The notes below the pieces were generated by a model, which worked only from the letters and a program-made list of their open reading frames with translations, had not been told where the DNA came from and ran no database searches. From Phlebotomus papatasi (taxonomy: Eukaryota; Arthropoda; Insecta; Diptera; Psychodidae), in the NCBI RefSeq assembly GCF_024763615.1, contig NC_077224.1:50478712-50542711 (forward strand): a stretch of DNA of 64,000 bases, given 5' to 3'. Positions 9,551-21,580 of this stretch are shown piece after piece. Numbering within the stretch: position 1 is the stretch's first letter; the number at the start of each line of letters is the position of its first letter. Position numbers and translations under genes: made by a program.

Positions 9551-9850
9551 AGGCAGCCTGGAAGGTATGCCTTTGAATGTGGTTGGAGGCAGCCTTTGAG
9601 TCTTAATTTTTCACTCATTGTAATCAGGCAATAGCATTGAACGAGCCATAAATGATTAGCCTGAAGCCTAACACACTCACTAAAGCCATCAGTTTAGTAA
9701 AAAGACATTGTACAATAACTTTTCTTAACATTTTTCTGAAGCACTGTTTTTCACGTGAAAATTTGTAAGACCCTTTTTGAAGTTGACAATAATTGTCAGC
9801 TTGAACGTCCCGGCCGGAACAAGATAGCAAGTTATACATATATTTGTCAG
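9551..9850. repeat. dispersed 300-bp repeat, copy 1
   Basis: Nearly the same sequence recurs in the same orientation at 15794-16090. Shared phrases include GCCTTTGAATGTGGTTG, ATTAGCCTGAAGCCTAAC, CACGTGAAAATTTGTAAG and AACGTCCCGGCCGGAACAAG. No ORF of note and no clear ends. Confidence 0.65.
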
Positions 9851-9944
9851 ATTAAAGTTGCAGTTCCTATTATGTTCCTAAATATATAAGTATATTCCTA
9901 TGGGAATTTGCAATAATTTTTCTCCGGTTAACCGCCCTATTCTG

Positions 9945-9995
9945 GAGACGGTTTAAAACCGGTTTCTAAAGATGAAACCGGTTTAAAACCGTCTC
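9945..9995. promoter_or_regulatory. hairpin containing two AACCGGTTT (Grainyhead-like) sites
   Basis: Two 22-base arms (9945-9966, 9974-9995) with one mismatch and a 7-base loop. Each contains AAACCGGTTT, and CCGGTTAACCG lies just upstream (9933-9943). AACCGGTT is the established Grainyhead core. The structure could equally be a transposon remnant; a regulatory role is inference. Confidence 0.3.
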
Positions 9996-9999
9996 TACA

Positions 10000-11300
10000 G
10001 CAATTTTAAAATTTCTCTTAAGCTTAAGTTTATTTTATTTCTTGAAATTCAAGATACATTGCAGAAGGGAACCTGGAGTGCAATATGATTCTAAGTGTAA
10101 ATGTGTAGTATAGTAGTAATTATTACTATTATTATGAAAGATAGTAGTAATAGGTTTCCTGTACGTTTCATCCACTCTTGAAAAAAAAATTATTTTCTTA
10201 AATATTATAGGAAATTATCTCAGGACTGTTTCAATTGAAAATATTTTATCTTTTATACCTTAGTTAAATATTTACAAGATTAAAAAAATCAATGGTATAC
10301 TGAGAACTAAATTGTGAACAATTTAGTACAATCTTGTAAAAAATTGTTTCATGAGGTAAAGTACCAAGATGTTTACATCACCCTGTTTTCTTAAAGATTT
10401 TTATTAAATCTTGCTATAAATATATATCTTATTAGACCCACATTTAGCGAGATTGTTACACAAGATTCTTGTAAAATTTTTGTCGAAATCTGGTATTTAT
10501 TAGTTTTTTAATAGATGGAGTACAAAAGCCGTGAGGTTTCCTTTTATTTTCTTTCTTTTTTTCCAAAACGCGTGTGGAAAATTTTCTATGAAATTATTTG
10601 TAATTTGATATAAATATAATACCAAAAAAATGCCACTGAAAAATAGCCAAATTCGTAAAGAGAAACGGAATTAATATTTAAATTCATTGGTTTAGAGCTT
10701 TATTCACTCAAAGAAGTGTTTATGTGTAACGAAGTATGTTTTATTCATGTATTTATTATTAAGCGATTATTTATTTATTTATTTATTTATCTATTTATTT
10801 AGTTAGTTATTTATTTTTATTGGGCAGGCGGTCAAAATAGGCTTGTTGCCTAAGACCTAACCGGGATTAAAGGAGGGGAAACAAAAAAAAACCAAAAAAT
10901 GGACCGATATGTTTTCTGTACAGAATGATCTAAATTAACTTTAAAGACAATTCCTGATCGATAAATCCGTTTTCGGTTTGTTCGTCAAAACATTTTCTAT
11001 AAAATTCTTTTTTTTGCCAAGATTTAGAAAAAAAAAGTTTAATTCCTGATTAAAAATTGTCAAAAAAACAACTTTCATAACCAATTTATTCTAATAAAAA
11101 TAAATTTTATGAAAAAAAATAGTTATTTTTACGGCAATCTACATTGCATTAGCTTTTCCATAGTATCATATTATTGGAAAAACTCCCAGTAATTTTCTTA
11201 CCCTCTCAAATTTCTTGAACTATTTTAAAATATTATTTCAAAAATAAAATAAAGCAATAAAATAAATAAGTTCTAACTTAACTGAGATAAATAATTTATT
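10000..11300. other. gene-free AT-rich stretch with (ATTT)n
   Basis: Very AT-rich, with an ATTT microsatellite at about 10765-10820. GGGCAGGCGGTCAAAATAGG at 10821 starts a short GC-richer patch that I cannot assign. No splice-bounded ORFs. Confidence 0.5.
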
Positions 11301-11311
11301 TATGTGTTAAA

Positions 11312-11535
11312 TAGGGTAGAGTAAGTACTTTTCGCCACCGGGTACTTTTGAGTATCTGGTTGAAAAAGTACATTTCCTGCAACAATGCATGTTTCAGTAC
11401 TTCTCGCCATATTGTAAACACTTTTTCGCCACTGTGTAGGTACTTTTTCGCCACTTGTTTTCAATTGATTTTTAAGAAACAGCAGCTTTCGAAAACCCCC
11501 AAAAGTACACGGCACAGTACTTTTCTTATTTAACA
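11312..11535. repeat. repeat with recurrent TTTTCGCCAC
   Basis: TAGGGTAGAGTAAGTACTTT opens the stretch, followed by repeated TACTTTTCGCCAC / CTTCTCGCCA units at 11330, 11402, 11425 and 11447. It is related in wording to the element at 14373-15291. 11536-12200 is AT-rich without recognised content. Confidence 0.45.
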
Positions 11536-12291
11536 CCGATATTAGACAATTATTAGAGTATTTAGAATGATTTTTTGCATATTTTTTATTTGCGATAAAA
11601 ATCAATTGAAAATTATGCTAAAAAAATAGTAAAAAATAGAAGAAGGGATTCACAATAAGATTCAAATTCTGCAGCGGGGCAATATTTACAAACTTCTATC
11701 AGCCCAGAAGAATTGTTTCATCCTTTCTTATTATATTATCCTTTCTTAACCTTCTATGACTCAGAATAAAACATTTGTTTGAAAAGTATTTTTATTATGA
11801 AAAATCACATGAATTCAAGAATATTAAAATTATAATTTAGAGCTCAAAATTTTATTGTTTTTCTTTCGAGTTTAAATCTGGGATACTTTCAAAAAAAAGT
11901 TTCAATATTTAATGTAAAGTACAAAATGTCAATTGTCTCATATTAAAATAAGTGTTTCTCCATTTTCCTTCACACTGCCTGAATTTGAGCTATATTCTTT
12001 CTAGAACTTTGCTGTGTGATAATTGTAAATTATTTTGTGATTTATTGACAGAATAATAACAATATATAAATACTTAATAGTTTTATAGCAAGTAAACCGT
12101 TTTGTAAAACTGTTATTTTGAAAATGTTTTATAACCGATTATTGAAAAGCCGCCAGCAAATGATAACTTGCATGAAAGTCAATTGTCACGCCAAAACGTC
12201 ACATATTCCCCGCGGAGAGCGTCTGGTTGTCAGACAGGTTTTTCTGTAGTTTCTGTTTTCTTGTTTATAAATTGCGTAAATAGTGTTAAAA

Positions 12292-13963
12292 ATGCTGGGA
12301 AATTGGCAGAATTGGTGTAGACTTTGTGCTAAAAATGACTCTTCGGAAACAGATTCAATATACAAGATGGAATCAATAAACGATCAATTGGAAATCGTTA
12401 ACAAATTCTTTATGATTTCGGTGAGTGAATGTTTTGCATGTAGTCGGCCTAATTTTTACACAATTTACTAATTTTTATTCTATTCTAAATGTGTTTTGTT
12501 ATTCTGTCATTTCTGCGTTGTTAATAGAAGAAGAAAACAAAAATTTCGATAGGGGAAATAATCTAAGGTTGCTATGTTTGTATTTTTTGTGTCACTTTCC
12601 CGGAGAAACCCTTCAAGTGTTCCCGGATTCTCCTTGGGAAAAACATTTTAATTCTTAGAAACTTTCCTATTTTAGCTACTGCCCTACGATGGTAGTCTGT
12701 CGTCTATGTGTGGAGAGTGTTGCAACTTCCTGTCGAAGTTGGAAACATTTGGGGACCGATGTCTCAAATCAGAAAAGATGTTCAGTGAATTGATGCTGAT
12801 CAAAAGTGTTCCAGATTCAGAACTTCAGGCCATTCGGTACAGATATGGAGTTGATGATGAGGAAATTGTAAATTTTAAATGGCATTCTTGCAATATTCTT
12901 ATGCTTATATTAATGATTTTGCTATATTTTAGAAATTTAGTGCTCTTGTGACGCAAATTCAGTTGCCACAGAATGACGAAGTTACCAGGCAGTATCCCAT
13001 GCTCGTAGACCAATGTACAGATACTCTAGATCTCGACAGTGAGAGTCCGGCTGTGGTGAAGAAGGAAGTGGCTGAAGTGAAGGCTGTATCAGCCCCGAAG
13101 AAACGTATGAGTTGAGATTGCAATAATATATAAAGAAAAATCAATGAATTCATTGACTTTCAGGTGGACGACCGAGAAAGTCCGCAAGGACACAAAATAA
13201 CACTCGATCGAAATTGAAAGAAGAGATCTTTAGGGAAGATTTCAACAATGATGCCGATGCAGAATGTCGAGATGAAGAGATACCTATTCTGGATGACGAT
13301 GATGTCATCGATTACGTACCCGATAATTCTCTTCCCGCCGACGATGAGGATATGCCACTGCAGAAACGAAGACGTGGATCAAAGGAGGCGGATAATGTGT
13401 GCAAGGTCTGTTCCAAAAGGTACAGCCGGCGGTATTTGCTGGAAGAGCACGTCCGGGAAAAACACTGCAAGCAAGAAATGCCATTTGTGTGCTCAAAGTG
13501 CCCGAAGAGATTTTCCACAGAGAAAAAAGTTAAAGTGCACGAAGTCATTCACCTGCCAGAATCAGAGAAACTCATCCATCCGTGTCCGTACTGTGACAAA
13601 AAATTCAGCAAAACGGTCAACGTGCAGGCTCACGTTCGTGCCATCCACATTGGTGACAGACCGTTCATTTGTGAGGAATGTGGCAAGTCTTTTGGTACAA
13701 AAGGCGGCTTGAAGGAGCATCAGATTACACATAGTGAAGAACGACCTTTTCAGTGTTCATATTGCCCCAAAAAGTTCAAAAATCTGCCTCGGCTGAAGAC
13801 CCATGAGGACATCCACAATGACACCATGTACGTCTGTCCACACTGTGGAATCCAACTCAACACGAAACGCACCCTAAAAATGCATATGGTGGTGCATTCG
13901 GACTTCAAAAAGTACAAATGTCACTATTGCGGCAATGAGTATAAACGCTCGAAAGCTCTTAAG
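12292..13963 (+). CDS. gene B, ZAD C2H2 zinc-finger transcription factor, exons 1-4
   Basis: Exons 12292-12420, 12676-12867, 12933-13104 and 13164-13963, with canonical borders in phases 0, 0, 1, 0. The start ATG at 12292 has A-rich context (TTAAAAATGC) and is the first in frame with the ZAD. Exon 1 carries the first Cys pair (WCRLC), exon 2 the second (MCGECC) with the aromatic/Leu pattern of a ZAD, the dimerisation module of arthropod ZNF proteins. Exon 3 is an acidic linker ending in SAPKK. Exon 4 starts with an AT-hook (KKRGRPRKS), then an acidic stretch, KRRR, and fingers 1-7: CKVC, CSKC, CPYC, CEEC, CSYC, CPHC, CHYC. Finger 7 is completed in exon 5 at 19995. Whole model 548 residues; nuclear DNA-binding factor by family. 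Confidence 0.92.
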
Positions 13964-14159
13964 GTAAGTCTTTAGTTCTCTCTGAGAACATCATTGAACA
14001 CTCTGCAAAGGCTATTTTCTTAGTGGTTCGTACCTGAGATAAAATTTATATAATACTTCTAAGTGTGTCTCAGCTAAAATATTCAATTGTTTCACAAGCA
14101 GTTTGTACAATTCCCACAAAGATTGTGTCAACCAGACATTTCTTCTTCTTTTTCAATTT

Positions 14160-14370
14160 GACGTTATGGATCTCCGTTAACACTGGAGTGAAAGAAAGGC
14201 GACTAATGCAAAGCTTGCCGAAGTCCCTAAAACTAATAAAAAAAGAAGATACAGATTTATGCGACAAGTGCGAAACCGTGGAAGATATAAATCACATAGT
14301 GATCCAATGCAGAAAATTTAATGAAATAAGAGAAAACTATAAGTGCATTAATAATGAAAAAATGAGCATA
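14160..14370 (+). pseudogene. non-LTR ORF2 C-terminal Cys-His remnant
   Basis: The frame ending at TAG 14371-14373 reads SLPKSLKLIKKEDTDLCDKC then ETVEDINHIVIQCRKFNEIR. C-x2-C...H-x4-C matches the Cys/His tail of I/R1-type retrotransposon ORF2 proteins. It is cut off at its end by the MITE that begins at 14373. Confidence 0.65.
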
Positions 14371-14372
14371 TA

Positions 14373-15291
14373 GGGTGGAATAACCGGCTATCGCCATGTT
14401 TAGGAAAAAATTAAATTCATTTAATCATAACTTTTGAATCCTTGTTACAAGATAAGTCAAATTTGACACAAAGTTACTTAGATGTATTGGCTCTAGATAC
14501 GTGAAAACAATAATCCTAGAACATAACGCTGGACTACTTAAAAAACTGATTTTTATTAATAATGCAAAAATAACCATTTCGTCGCCACTTTTTACCACTT
14601 TTCGCCAGTTTTGTAAAATTTGTAACCACTTCTCGCCACCCACTTGAAAAGAACCACACTCGGTTATTTTAGGCAATGCTATGAAAAGAATACATTCACC
14701 ATTTCTCTTTCCTTGTGATCACTTTATTATTACTCTCTTTAAATGATTTTTCTTCACTTTTATTTGAGAAATCAAATTATGGGGCTTTTGCAGAAAGTAA
14801 ACAATGCAGATTTGACAACTGAGAATGTACGAAGTGAAGTTAGCGTCGCCCATTGAAAAGATATGGCGACAGGTGGTAAAATCAATTCCAGAATATTACC
14901 ACTTCTCGCCATGCCTCATTTTTATACAAAAATAATATAAAATGAAATATAAATTGACTAATACAAATTACATGTATTCCACAAGTGCAATTAAATATTC
15001 AATAGACAAATTATTTACCCAAATAGGTATTTTTGGCCTGATGAAAATTTGACGACACTTAGTACATTTGGTAAGAGATGTTGGATTCGATGCACTTGCT
15101 TAAAATATTGCTCTAAAAAGTGATCAAAATCGTGAATCCAAAACGAATAATTATTATTTTTCGATTCTATGCGTAGAAGCAGAAACAATACAAAAAAATT
15201 GCGACTCATTTATTTCATAAATTGCGAAAAATAGCGATTTCAATGTAAGTGGCGAGAAGTGGGGCACTGGCGAGAACTGGTGATTCCACCC
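14373..15291. mobile_element. TA-flanked inverted-repeat element with CTTCTCGCCA motifs
   Basis: Ends GGGTGGAATAACCGGCTATC (14373) and GGTGATTCCACCC (ending 15291) are inverted with TA on both sides. Internal ACCACTTCTCGCCA motifs repeat at 14582, 14623, 14898 and 15249 (inverse). 919 bp, no transposase. Confidence 0.7.
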
Positions 15292-15793
15292 TAGTAATTC
15301 AAAAACAGTGATCGTATAGTAACAATAATAATAAGTGATATAAAAAAGAGTAATAAATAAATAAGTGATAAATAAATTAAAAAGAAAAAGAGTGAAATAC
15401 ATTTGATAATGCAAAGTTTAAATTTGAATTAAGTGAACAAATTGGCTATATGGACCCGAGTCACCCGAGTGAGTCCGACAGCCTTACATAAAATAGAAGA
15501 AGAAAAAGAAGAAGAAGCAAAGCTTGCTTAGTTTTTTTCCCTCTCATACACATGATTCAGTAGTGAAAATAAATAGGTTCTTCTAGACATAGAAAACCCG
15601 ATACAAATCCCCGAGATGAGAATTAGAGGAAAGTTATTTGCCTTTAAACAAAAAATTATGTTTAAAATTTAAGATTTTTTTTGCGGAATCTACAAAATGA
15701 GTTTTAATTTCTACTGCAGTGCTTCTCCATTTAGCACTCATAAGTCCTCAGTTTTTCCCAGTGAGAAAATTGAAAATTTGATGTCGATTTGTT

Positions 15794-16090
15794 TGAAGGC
15801 AGCTTGCATAGTGTGCCTTTGAATGTGGTTGAGGCTGCCTTTGAATATTAATTTTCCACTGATTATATTCAGACAATAGCATTAAAGAGGCCATACATGA
15901 TTAGCCTGAAGCCTAACGCACTCACTAAAGCCATATGTTTAGTCAAAAGACATTCTTTTCTTCACATTTTTCTGAAGCACTGTTTTTCACGTGAAAATTT
16001 GTAAGGCCATTTTTTAAGTTGACAATTGTCAGCTTGAACGTCCCGGCCGGAACAAGATAGCAAATTATATGTATTTGTATGACATTTGTC
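15794..16090. repeat. dispersed 300-bp repeat, copy 2
   Basis: Direct repeat of 9551-9850. Between 15300 and 15790 the sequence is AT-rich with an (AGA)n-like patch near 15498. Confidence 0.65.
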
Positions 16091-16447
16091 AGAGAAGTAG
16101 GAGTTCGAGTAATAATTTCTCTAATTGTAATTGTCTGACAAAGAAACATATAAAAAAGAATTGTAGAATGATTAGGATTTAGCTAGACAACTAAAATGGG
16201 AGGGAATATGTGAAATAGATCTCCTACTTGACCTGACGAATATGGCACAAATATTTATGACATTTCTATTTTGGTCCTGGGCAGAAAGCTGTGAAATGTT
16301 TCGGTAAAGATAGGAATCAAAATCCACACAACATTAAAATTTAGAGACTGCCGCAGAGGAATTTTTGCAAAGTTTTACCAAACACAAAAATTTTCTCATC
16401 TGAACCAAAATGTATTTTGAGAAATATTTTTACCCATGATTAACCAT

Positions 16448-16690
16448 AGGGTAAACTGGGGTACCACCAAACACTTTTGAAAGATGCGATTTTGACTGAA
16501 TTTCTTAAGAAAACTGAATTTTAGAAAAATGTTGCTTACCCTTCCATATTAATGTATACAAGGATGATGTGAAGCACTTCAATTTTCCGTAAAAAGGAAA
16601 ATTGTGTCACCATGCATTTTTCGCTTTTTTCCAACCGCCCGGGGTACAAATAAACACTTTCTGGGGCACCAAAAAACACCTCATTTTCTC
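16448..16690. repeat. repeat end GGGTAAACTGGGGTACCACC
   Basis: TAGGGTAAACTGGGGTACCA at 16447 has the wording of TA-flanked MITE ends seen elsewhere here (compare 52537). CGGGGTACAAATAAACACTT at 16640 and CTGGGGCACCAAAAAACACC at 16661 are related internal units. The partner end was not found, and 16690-17540 holds nothing else clear apart from an AT-rich run near 17130-17180. Confidence 0.35.
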
Positions 16691-17549
16691 ACCCATTAAA
16701 ATTATTTTGGGCATTCACCAGAACTCTTAATTATAAAGAAGGTATTGAAAATGTAAATAATTCTCAAAAAAGCACTGCAAAATTTAGAATGAGTGACTAA
16801 AATAGCAAAAAACTAGCACTGCACACCGAACATATTTTTCAATATTATTGAAATGATATTGAGAGCCGGTCCTGAAAAGGACCTTTTTGTGGTGAGTGCT
16901 GTCATGACCACTAGATAAAAATTTGCGGGTTTACACTTGAGTTGTGGTTGAGGTGTTCGTGTGTTTTTTCGACACTCAATTTTTAGCCTCGTGGTGGAAG
17001 GATTAGTCAGTCCCCGGGGACTGTCCAGGAGCACCGATTTAGTTCTGAAAAGCTCTAAATACACGTGGAGGTTCCTTGCCATGCTCCCGTTTACTAATTC
17101 AAATTTAATAAATTCCCTGAACACGTGGCAAACATAAAAAAAATAATAAAATAATAAAATAATAATGATAAAATCGAGAAATCATTCGTCATTCCTTGAT
17201 TAAAATCGTTTAAGAATCATTTAGCTGAGATTGGCCTATTACCTAGGCAATAACAGCTAGGCTCTCCATTTTTTGATGACTTGTGAAGATTATGGATGAA
17301 ATAGTTGATCAAAATATAGTTAATAAAATAGAATTTATGCTTTACTTAAAAATGAAAAAAATTGCTATATTCAAAGGCAGCCGCATTCAAAGGTATACCA
17401 CTTTTTCCTACTTGTTGTCTAATGCGCTCAAACACAAATTAGTTGACAACACAATGAGCTGAAAACACAAATCAGTTGACCACTGAAGAAGATCCCTATC
17501 AGGACCGAAAGTTCTGGGCGAAACCAAAAATAAGTGTTTTCATCTTATA

Positions 17550-18012
17550 CGGGCCTCAGACCTAAGACTTAGCCATGGCCTAACTGCTCTAATTTCTTAT
17601 CAATCACGATTTTTGGAAAAAATTAAATTAGGATTGGATTATTAAAGATAAGTAACCTATTATGTTCGCAAAAAGTAATAAAATTACTCATTATTTAGGA
17701 TTTTGAGACCTTCGGGAACTGGGCCAAACCTCTAGTCTGAAGACCACTTTAGGGTAACTACCTTTTGACTCGAAATTCATCGGAGATATCTCTCTGTTGT
17801 CTAAAGTGGTCGTCAGACTAGAGGTTTAGCCCAGTTTCCGAACGTATCATAATCCTAAATGGCAGCTATTTTTTTTTTGAATTTTAAATATCTAATGGAT
17901 CATTTATCCTCAAAAATCCAACCCTGAATCCAAATTTTTCAATAAATCTTGACTGATCAGAAATTAGGGAAGTTAAGTCATATGGCTAAATCTTAGGTTT
18001 GAAGCTCGTATA
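17550..18012. mobile_element. head-to-head pair of 'CTTCAGACCTAAGGCTTAGCC' family MITEs
   Basis: Two copies in opposite orientation, 17550-17756 and 17797-18012. One end reads CGGGCCTCAGACCTAAGACT, the other GGGCCAAACCTCTAGTCTGA. The family also occurs at 30186-30640, 42328-42533, 45929-46141, 50036-50443 and 62617-62862. About 210 bp, noncoding. Confidence 0.65.
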
Positions 18013-18073
18013 ATGGTTTACTGAATTGTGTATTGGCTCAAATACAGGGTTATTTCAATTGAGCTACCAGTAT

Positions 18074-18400
18074 GGGAATTCTGTAATTTTCGTGGCATTA
18101 TCACACGCGAGTTCGAAATTCATATCATATCATATGAGTTCGAAAATGCAATTCATTGTTTTTTTTAATGAAATCTGTTTACTTGATGGTTTTATAAAAA
18201 TGCAGTACGTCTTGGTTGATTTGTTCAATAAAAGTCATTGTTATTTGAATTGCCAGAAACCTCAAATATGTGACTTCTGACAATGTCACGTGAGTTAAAA
18301 TGGCAATGTCACGTCTACAGAATCGCATTTTCGAAAAAGCTCTCCTAAGATTCGAACCCAATTTGTCACATGGCATTACCAGAGCGTTACAGAATTTCCC
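18074..18400. mobile_element. MITE with GGGAATTCTGTAA termini, copy 2
   Basis: Inverted copy of 5958-6306, sharing GTGGCATTATCACACGCGAG, TTCGAAAATGCAATTCATTG and TTCGAACCCAATTTGTCACA. A duplicated end follows at 18405-18440. Confidence 0.65.
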
Positions 18401-18580
18401 TCCAGGGGGATTCTGTAACTCTGTGAAGTGATCACCTGTCAAAATTGGTAAACGCTTCATGGAAGCATGCAACTAGAATATAAATAACAAAACGCGGCTG
18501 GCCTACCGTGATATAAAGCGGTACTCTATCAGAACACACACAGAGCACTGTGATATAAAGCAGGTTTACCCATCTTGATA

Positions 18581-18910
18581 CAGTGGACTCTCGCTAATTT
18601 GGCTCTTTTAAGATCGGACTACTTTTTAATTCGGGCACCAGTTACATTTGAAAAAAAAAGTTATCGATATTTTTCAAGTTATCGAATGAAGCAAATATGC
18701 TCAAGTTTGCCATGTTTTGTCTTAGTTATGATGTGATTTTGCATTATTGAAAAGTTTTTATGCAATTTACAGTAAATATGAGTATGTAAAATTAATATGA
18801 GTATGCAGATGAACAAAAAATCGTTACATTTCAAAAAGAGTGACGCCAGAATTTCTCTCTAATTCGAGTGACATTTCGGTCCCAAATGCCCGAATGTTTA
18901 ATTCAACATG
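18581..18910. mobile_element. pogo-like MITE copy 2
   Basis: CAGTGGACTCTCGCTAATTT after TA at 18581. The interior is the reverse complement of 33600-33870 (GCAAATATGCTCAAGTTTGC, TCTTAGTTATGATGTG). The right terminus is decayed. Confidence 0.6.
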
Positions 18911-19994
18911 GAATTTTATCAGGAGATATTCTTTGTTTTAATTCGAAGATTTTTCATGAATGCAATGGACATTAATTTGCTTTATAGTCAGTGCATGTTC
19001 CATATTTTTTTTATTCGAAACATCGTCAGTGAAAAACAAAAAAAAAATAAATAAAAACAAAATGAGACTATAGAAACAATAGTGGAATAAATTCATGAAT
19101 ACTTTTCAGTTTAATTAGTATTGTAAATTCGAATATATAATTCTTTATTAGTTGAAAGGGCTGTGTTCTGCAAATGGCCTTAATCAATTTCCCTTTGCGT
19201 TATTTCACAAAATTCCAGATTTAATTTTCAGATTATTGGGTGCAATAAACACCTTAAATTACATCATTTTCCTTTTTCCAATTCATGTATTTTCCAAGAA
19301 ATGGAGTACATTGGGAGAATGAAGTGAACTCCTTTTGAGAGGATGGTGATTGTGTTAACTTTGCATATTAATGAATTTTCACAGTCAATAAATTTCTCAA
19401 TTTTGAAATTATTATTCAATCACTATCATTTTGCCCAAGAGAGTCCTTTTTGTGTCTCCTTCTGTGACGATAAATCCCATAAATTTTCATGAGAAACTCA
19501 ACGAGGTAAATTTATAAATTGAATTTAAATGGCAAGAGACGAGAAGAAAAGTATGAAAAGATTATTCTCAAGGGGAAATTGAAGCAATTTGCACTACATG
19601 TTTAGACGATAACTAAGTAAGTATTTGTTATTCCTTCTTTTCATCATGAAAATGATTATTTTCATGACTATTAACACCCTTTGTCCTTGTTATTTTTATT
19701 ATAAATTGAATGACTCATTAATGGATATGTGCAAAAATATTGTTTAACAGCAATAAATTTTTATATGAAATGCATGTCACTTAATTTCATCCAATGCAAT
19801 TGGCCGGTACTATATTGTATTTAATGAGGTAATTGAAGGGAATTAATTTTAATTTCAATAATAAAATTTTATAATATATGACACATAAATTTTCCGCGAT
19901 CGAAATTAGCCTTTGTAGACTGCAATAAATCATTTGCACTCGAATGGTTACGTCACAGATTGTAAAAATTTCTTTTCTAATTGGGATATCATAG

Positions 19995-20410
19995 AATCAT
20001 CTAATTCTACATACCGGCCTACGCCCCTATGTATGTCCGTTTTGTGATAAGACTTTCGCAAATGGATCAAATTGTCGGAGTCATAAAAAGAAAGCCCATC
20101 CCACGGAATTGGCAGCTTTGGAGGCGTCTGGAGAGCAACCGAGAGCTGCAAATATCCCAAAGCTAGAACATTTACAGCCAAAGTGAGATAAAATGGTAGA
20201 AAAATTAAAGAATTCTATTCATGATTGAGTGGTTAATTTTTCAGAAATGCAGTTCAGACATCCTCAGTGCCTGTGGAACAGACCACAATAGAGATTATCC
20301 CAGCATCAGCGATAGACTTTGGAGTGAACAATTCAGCCCTTCCCACGGTCTTTGCTGCTCAAGTTGCTCAGAATTCACCAGAAATCACCCAATTGAGGAG
20401 CAATGAGTGA
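19995..20410 (+). CDS. gene B, exons 5-6 (fingers 7-8 and C-terminal tail)
   Basis: Exon 5 (19995-20182) completes finger 7 (NHLILH) and adds finger 8 (VCPFCDKTFANGSNCRSHKK), then PKLEHLQPK. Its donor AA|GTGAGA leads to exon 6 (20245-20410, TGA 20408-20410), which starts inside the Lys codon and codes for a 55-residue Gln/Ser/Thr tail (NAVQTSSVPVEQTTIEIIPA ... QLRSNE). If the last intron is retained, translation stops at once (AAG TGA), giving the same end as gene A. The exon aligns almost residue for residue with gene A's 7727-7918. Its 6-kb distance from exon 4 makes it easy to miss. The stretch 20411-20820 has no recognised coding content. Confidence 0.85.
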
Positions 20411-20828
20411 TTGCAGGATCCTCAAGAACAAACTTGAGACAAGTTTCATATCGGAGACCTTTAAATGGACTGCGAGGGATGTTGTGAAGGTAGGATGGAG
20501 GAGAGAATCAAAGGAATTTCAATGACTCAACTTGTTTTCTCTTCACCCCGGAAGGGTTAGAATAATTTTTAATAAGTCCTGTGCAAATAGTCTTTATTGA
20601 AAAAGAAACATCTTTCTATAATATTTCTGTGACTTTTACTTCCTTGCAGCAATGCGTTCTCTTCTCGATTGAATTTAGATTTCAGAAACAAGAAATCAGA
20701 GTAGATCATTACCGAATCTTTATGAAGGTTGTTTTTGTTGTAGACAGGACGCCATCTGACGGAAATTTGTATTTTCTGGCTTTGTAATAGGCCCTTCCAG
20801 AATTTTGCCATTTCACATGTGAAGCTGC

Positions 20829-21580
20829 GGATCTCACTCAGTGGTGCAATAGGCAAGGTCGTTGGGTCTTGGCCGGATGAGATTTCTGACTCAACTCGCA
20901 AAGTCGTGAGTTCGAGTCTCGCCCGGTGCAAAGCAATTGAATGTTTCGATAAAAGACATTTTCACTGTGATAGGGTAAGTGTGCCAAATTTCGGCATAGT
21001 TGCATGCAAACGCCAAAGTCTTAAGTTTGAAATGTAATATTTTAAATACGAATTGATTTTTTTTATTCCTTCTTCTCTAAGAGTGTTTCTTGGAACCCAG
21101 TAAAGAGTTTACCGTCTTTATTTACTCTAAAATCGTTCTTAATACAATTTAAAATGAATAAAAATATAGATATAGCTTTGGTGCTCTATTTCTCATAGTT
21201 TCTTGCCCTTCGGGAATTCTTCCAATATCTTTTTCACGTCATCTCGATTGTCGAAGCTACATTTTTTGTTATTCTTTTGTATTGTATAATCTCTAGAGTA
21301 CGTAAAATCTAAAAGTTCATGGAAATTCGAGGAACAAAAAAGGTGGCCGAAATTGCAAGCTGGCCGGAATTTGGTACACTTACCCTAACGTAATATAAAT
21401 GCACCGCCTCTGCCCAAAAAACTCCGGGAACATGGAAGAAACATCTAAATTGCGAGGAAGATTGTCCTGGGCGATCTACGATCAGTAGATTCTCCCAACA
21501 CGAGCACGTTGTGAAAAACTACATGGTAATACAAATAAAGTGTTTCGATACGATTAATGATAATGCTTCTGGATCACGAA
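20829..21580 (+). repeat. tRNA-derived SINE, copy 1, interrupted by a MITE
   Basis: The head GGATCTCACTCAGTGGTGCA and, 90 bases on, the B-box-like GTGAGTTCGAGTCTCGCC come from a tRNA. The body resumes after the inserted MITE with ATGCACCGCCTCTGCCCAAA, GGGCGATCTACGATCAG and a tail AAATAAAGTGTTTCGATACG. Copy 2 is at 46898-47475. Confidence 0.75.
20973..21385. mobile_element. TA-flanked MITE GGGTAAGTGTGCC, copy 1, inside the SINE
   Basis: Ends GGGTAAGTGTGCCAAATTTC (20973) and GAATTTGGTACACTTACCC (ending 21385), TA on each side. The second copy is 39939-40380. Noncoding. Confidence 0.8.

Larger units (their letters stand above)
13964..19994 (+). other. gene B intron 4, 6 kb, transposon-rich
   Basis: Donor AAG|GTAAGT, acceptor ATCATAG|AATCAT. 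In gene A the same intron is 65 bases. Its length is explained by insertions: a LINE tail (14160), MITEs (14373, 17550, 17797, 18074, 18581) and a dispersed repeat (15794). About 18930-19990 is AT-rich with nothing recognised. Confidence 0.75.

Noticed and set aside
20569..20931. 120-codon minus-strand frame
   Set aside because: Its N-terminal third is the antisense of the SINE tRNA-like head; the rest has no coding character.
20829..20940. tRNA gene (also at 46898 and 8171)
   Set aside because: A- and B-box-like words are present but no foldable cloverleaf; multicopy with SINE bodies and tails.
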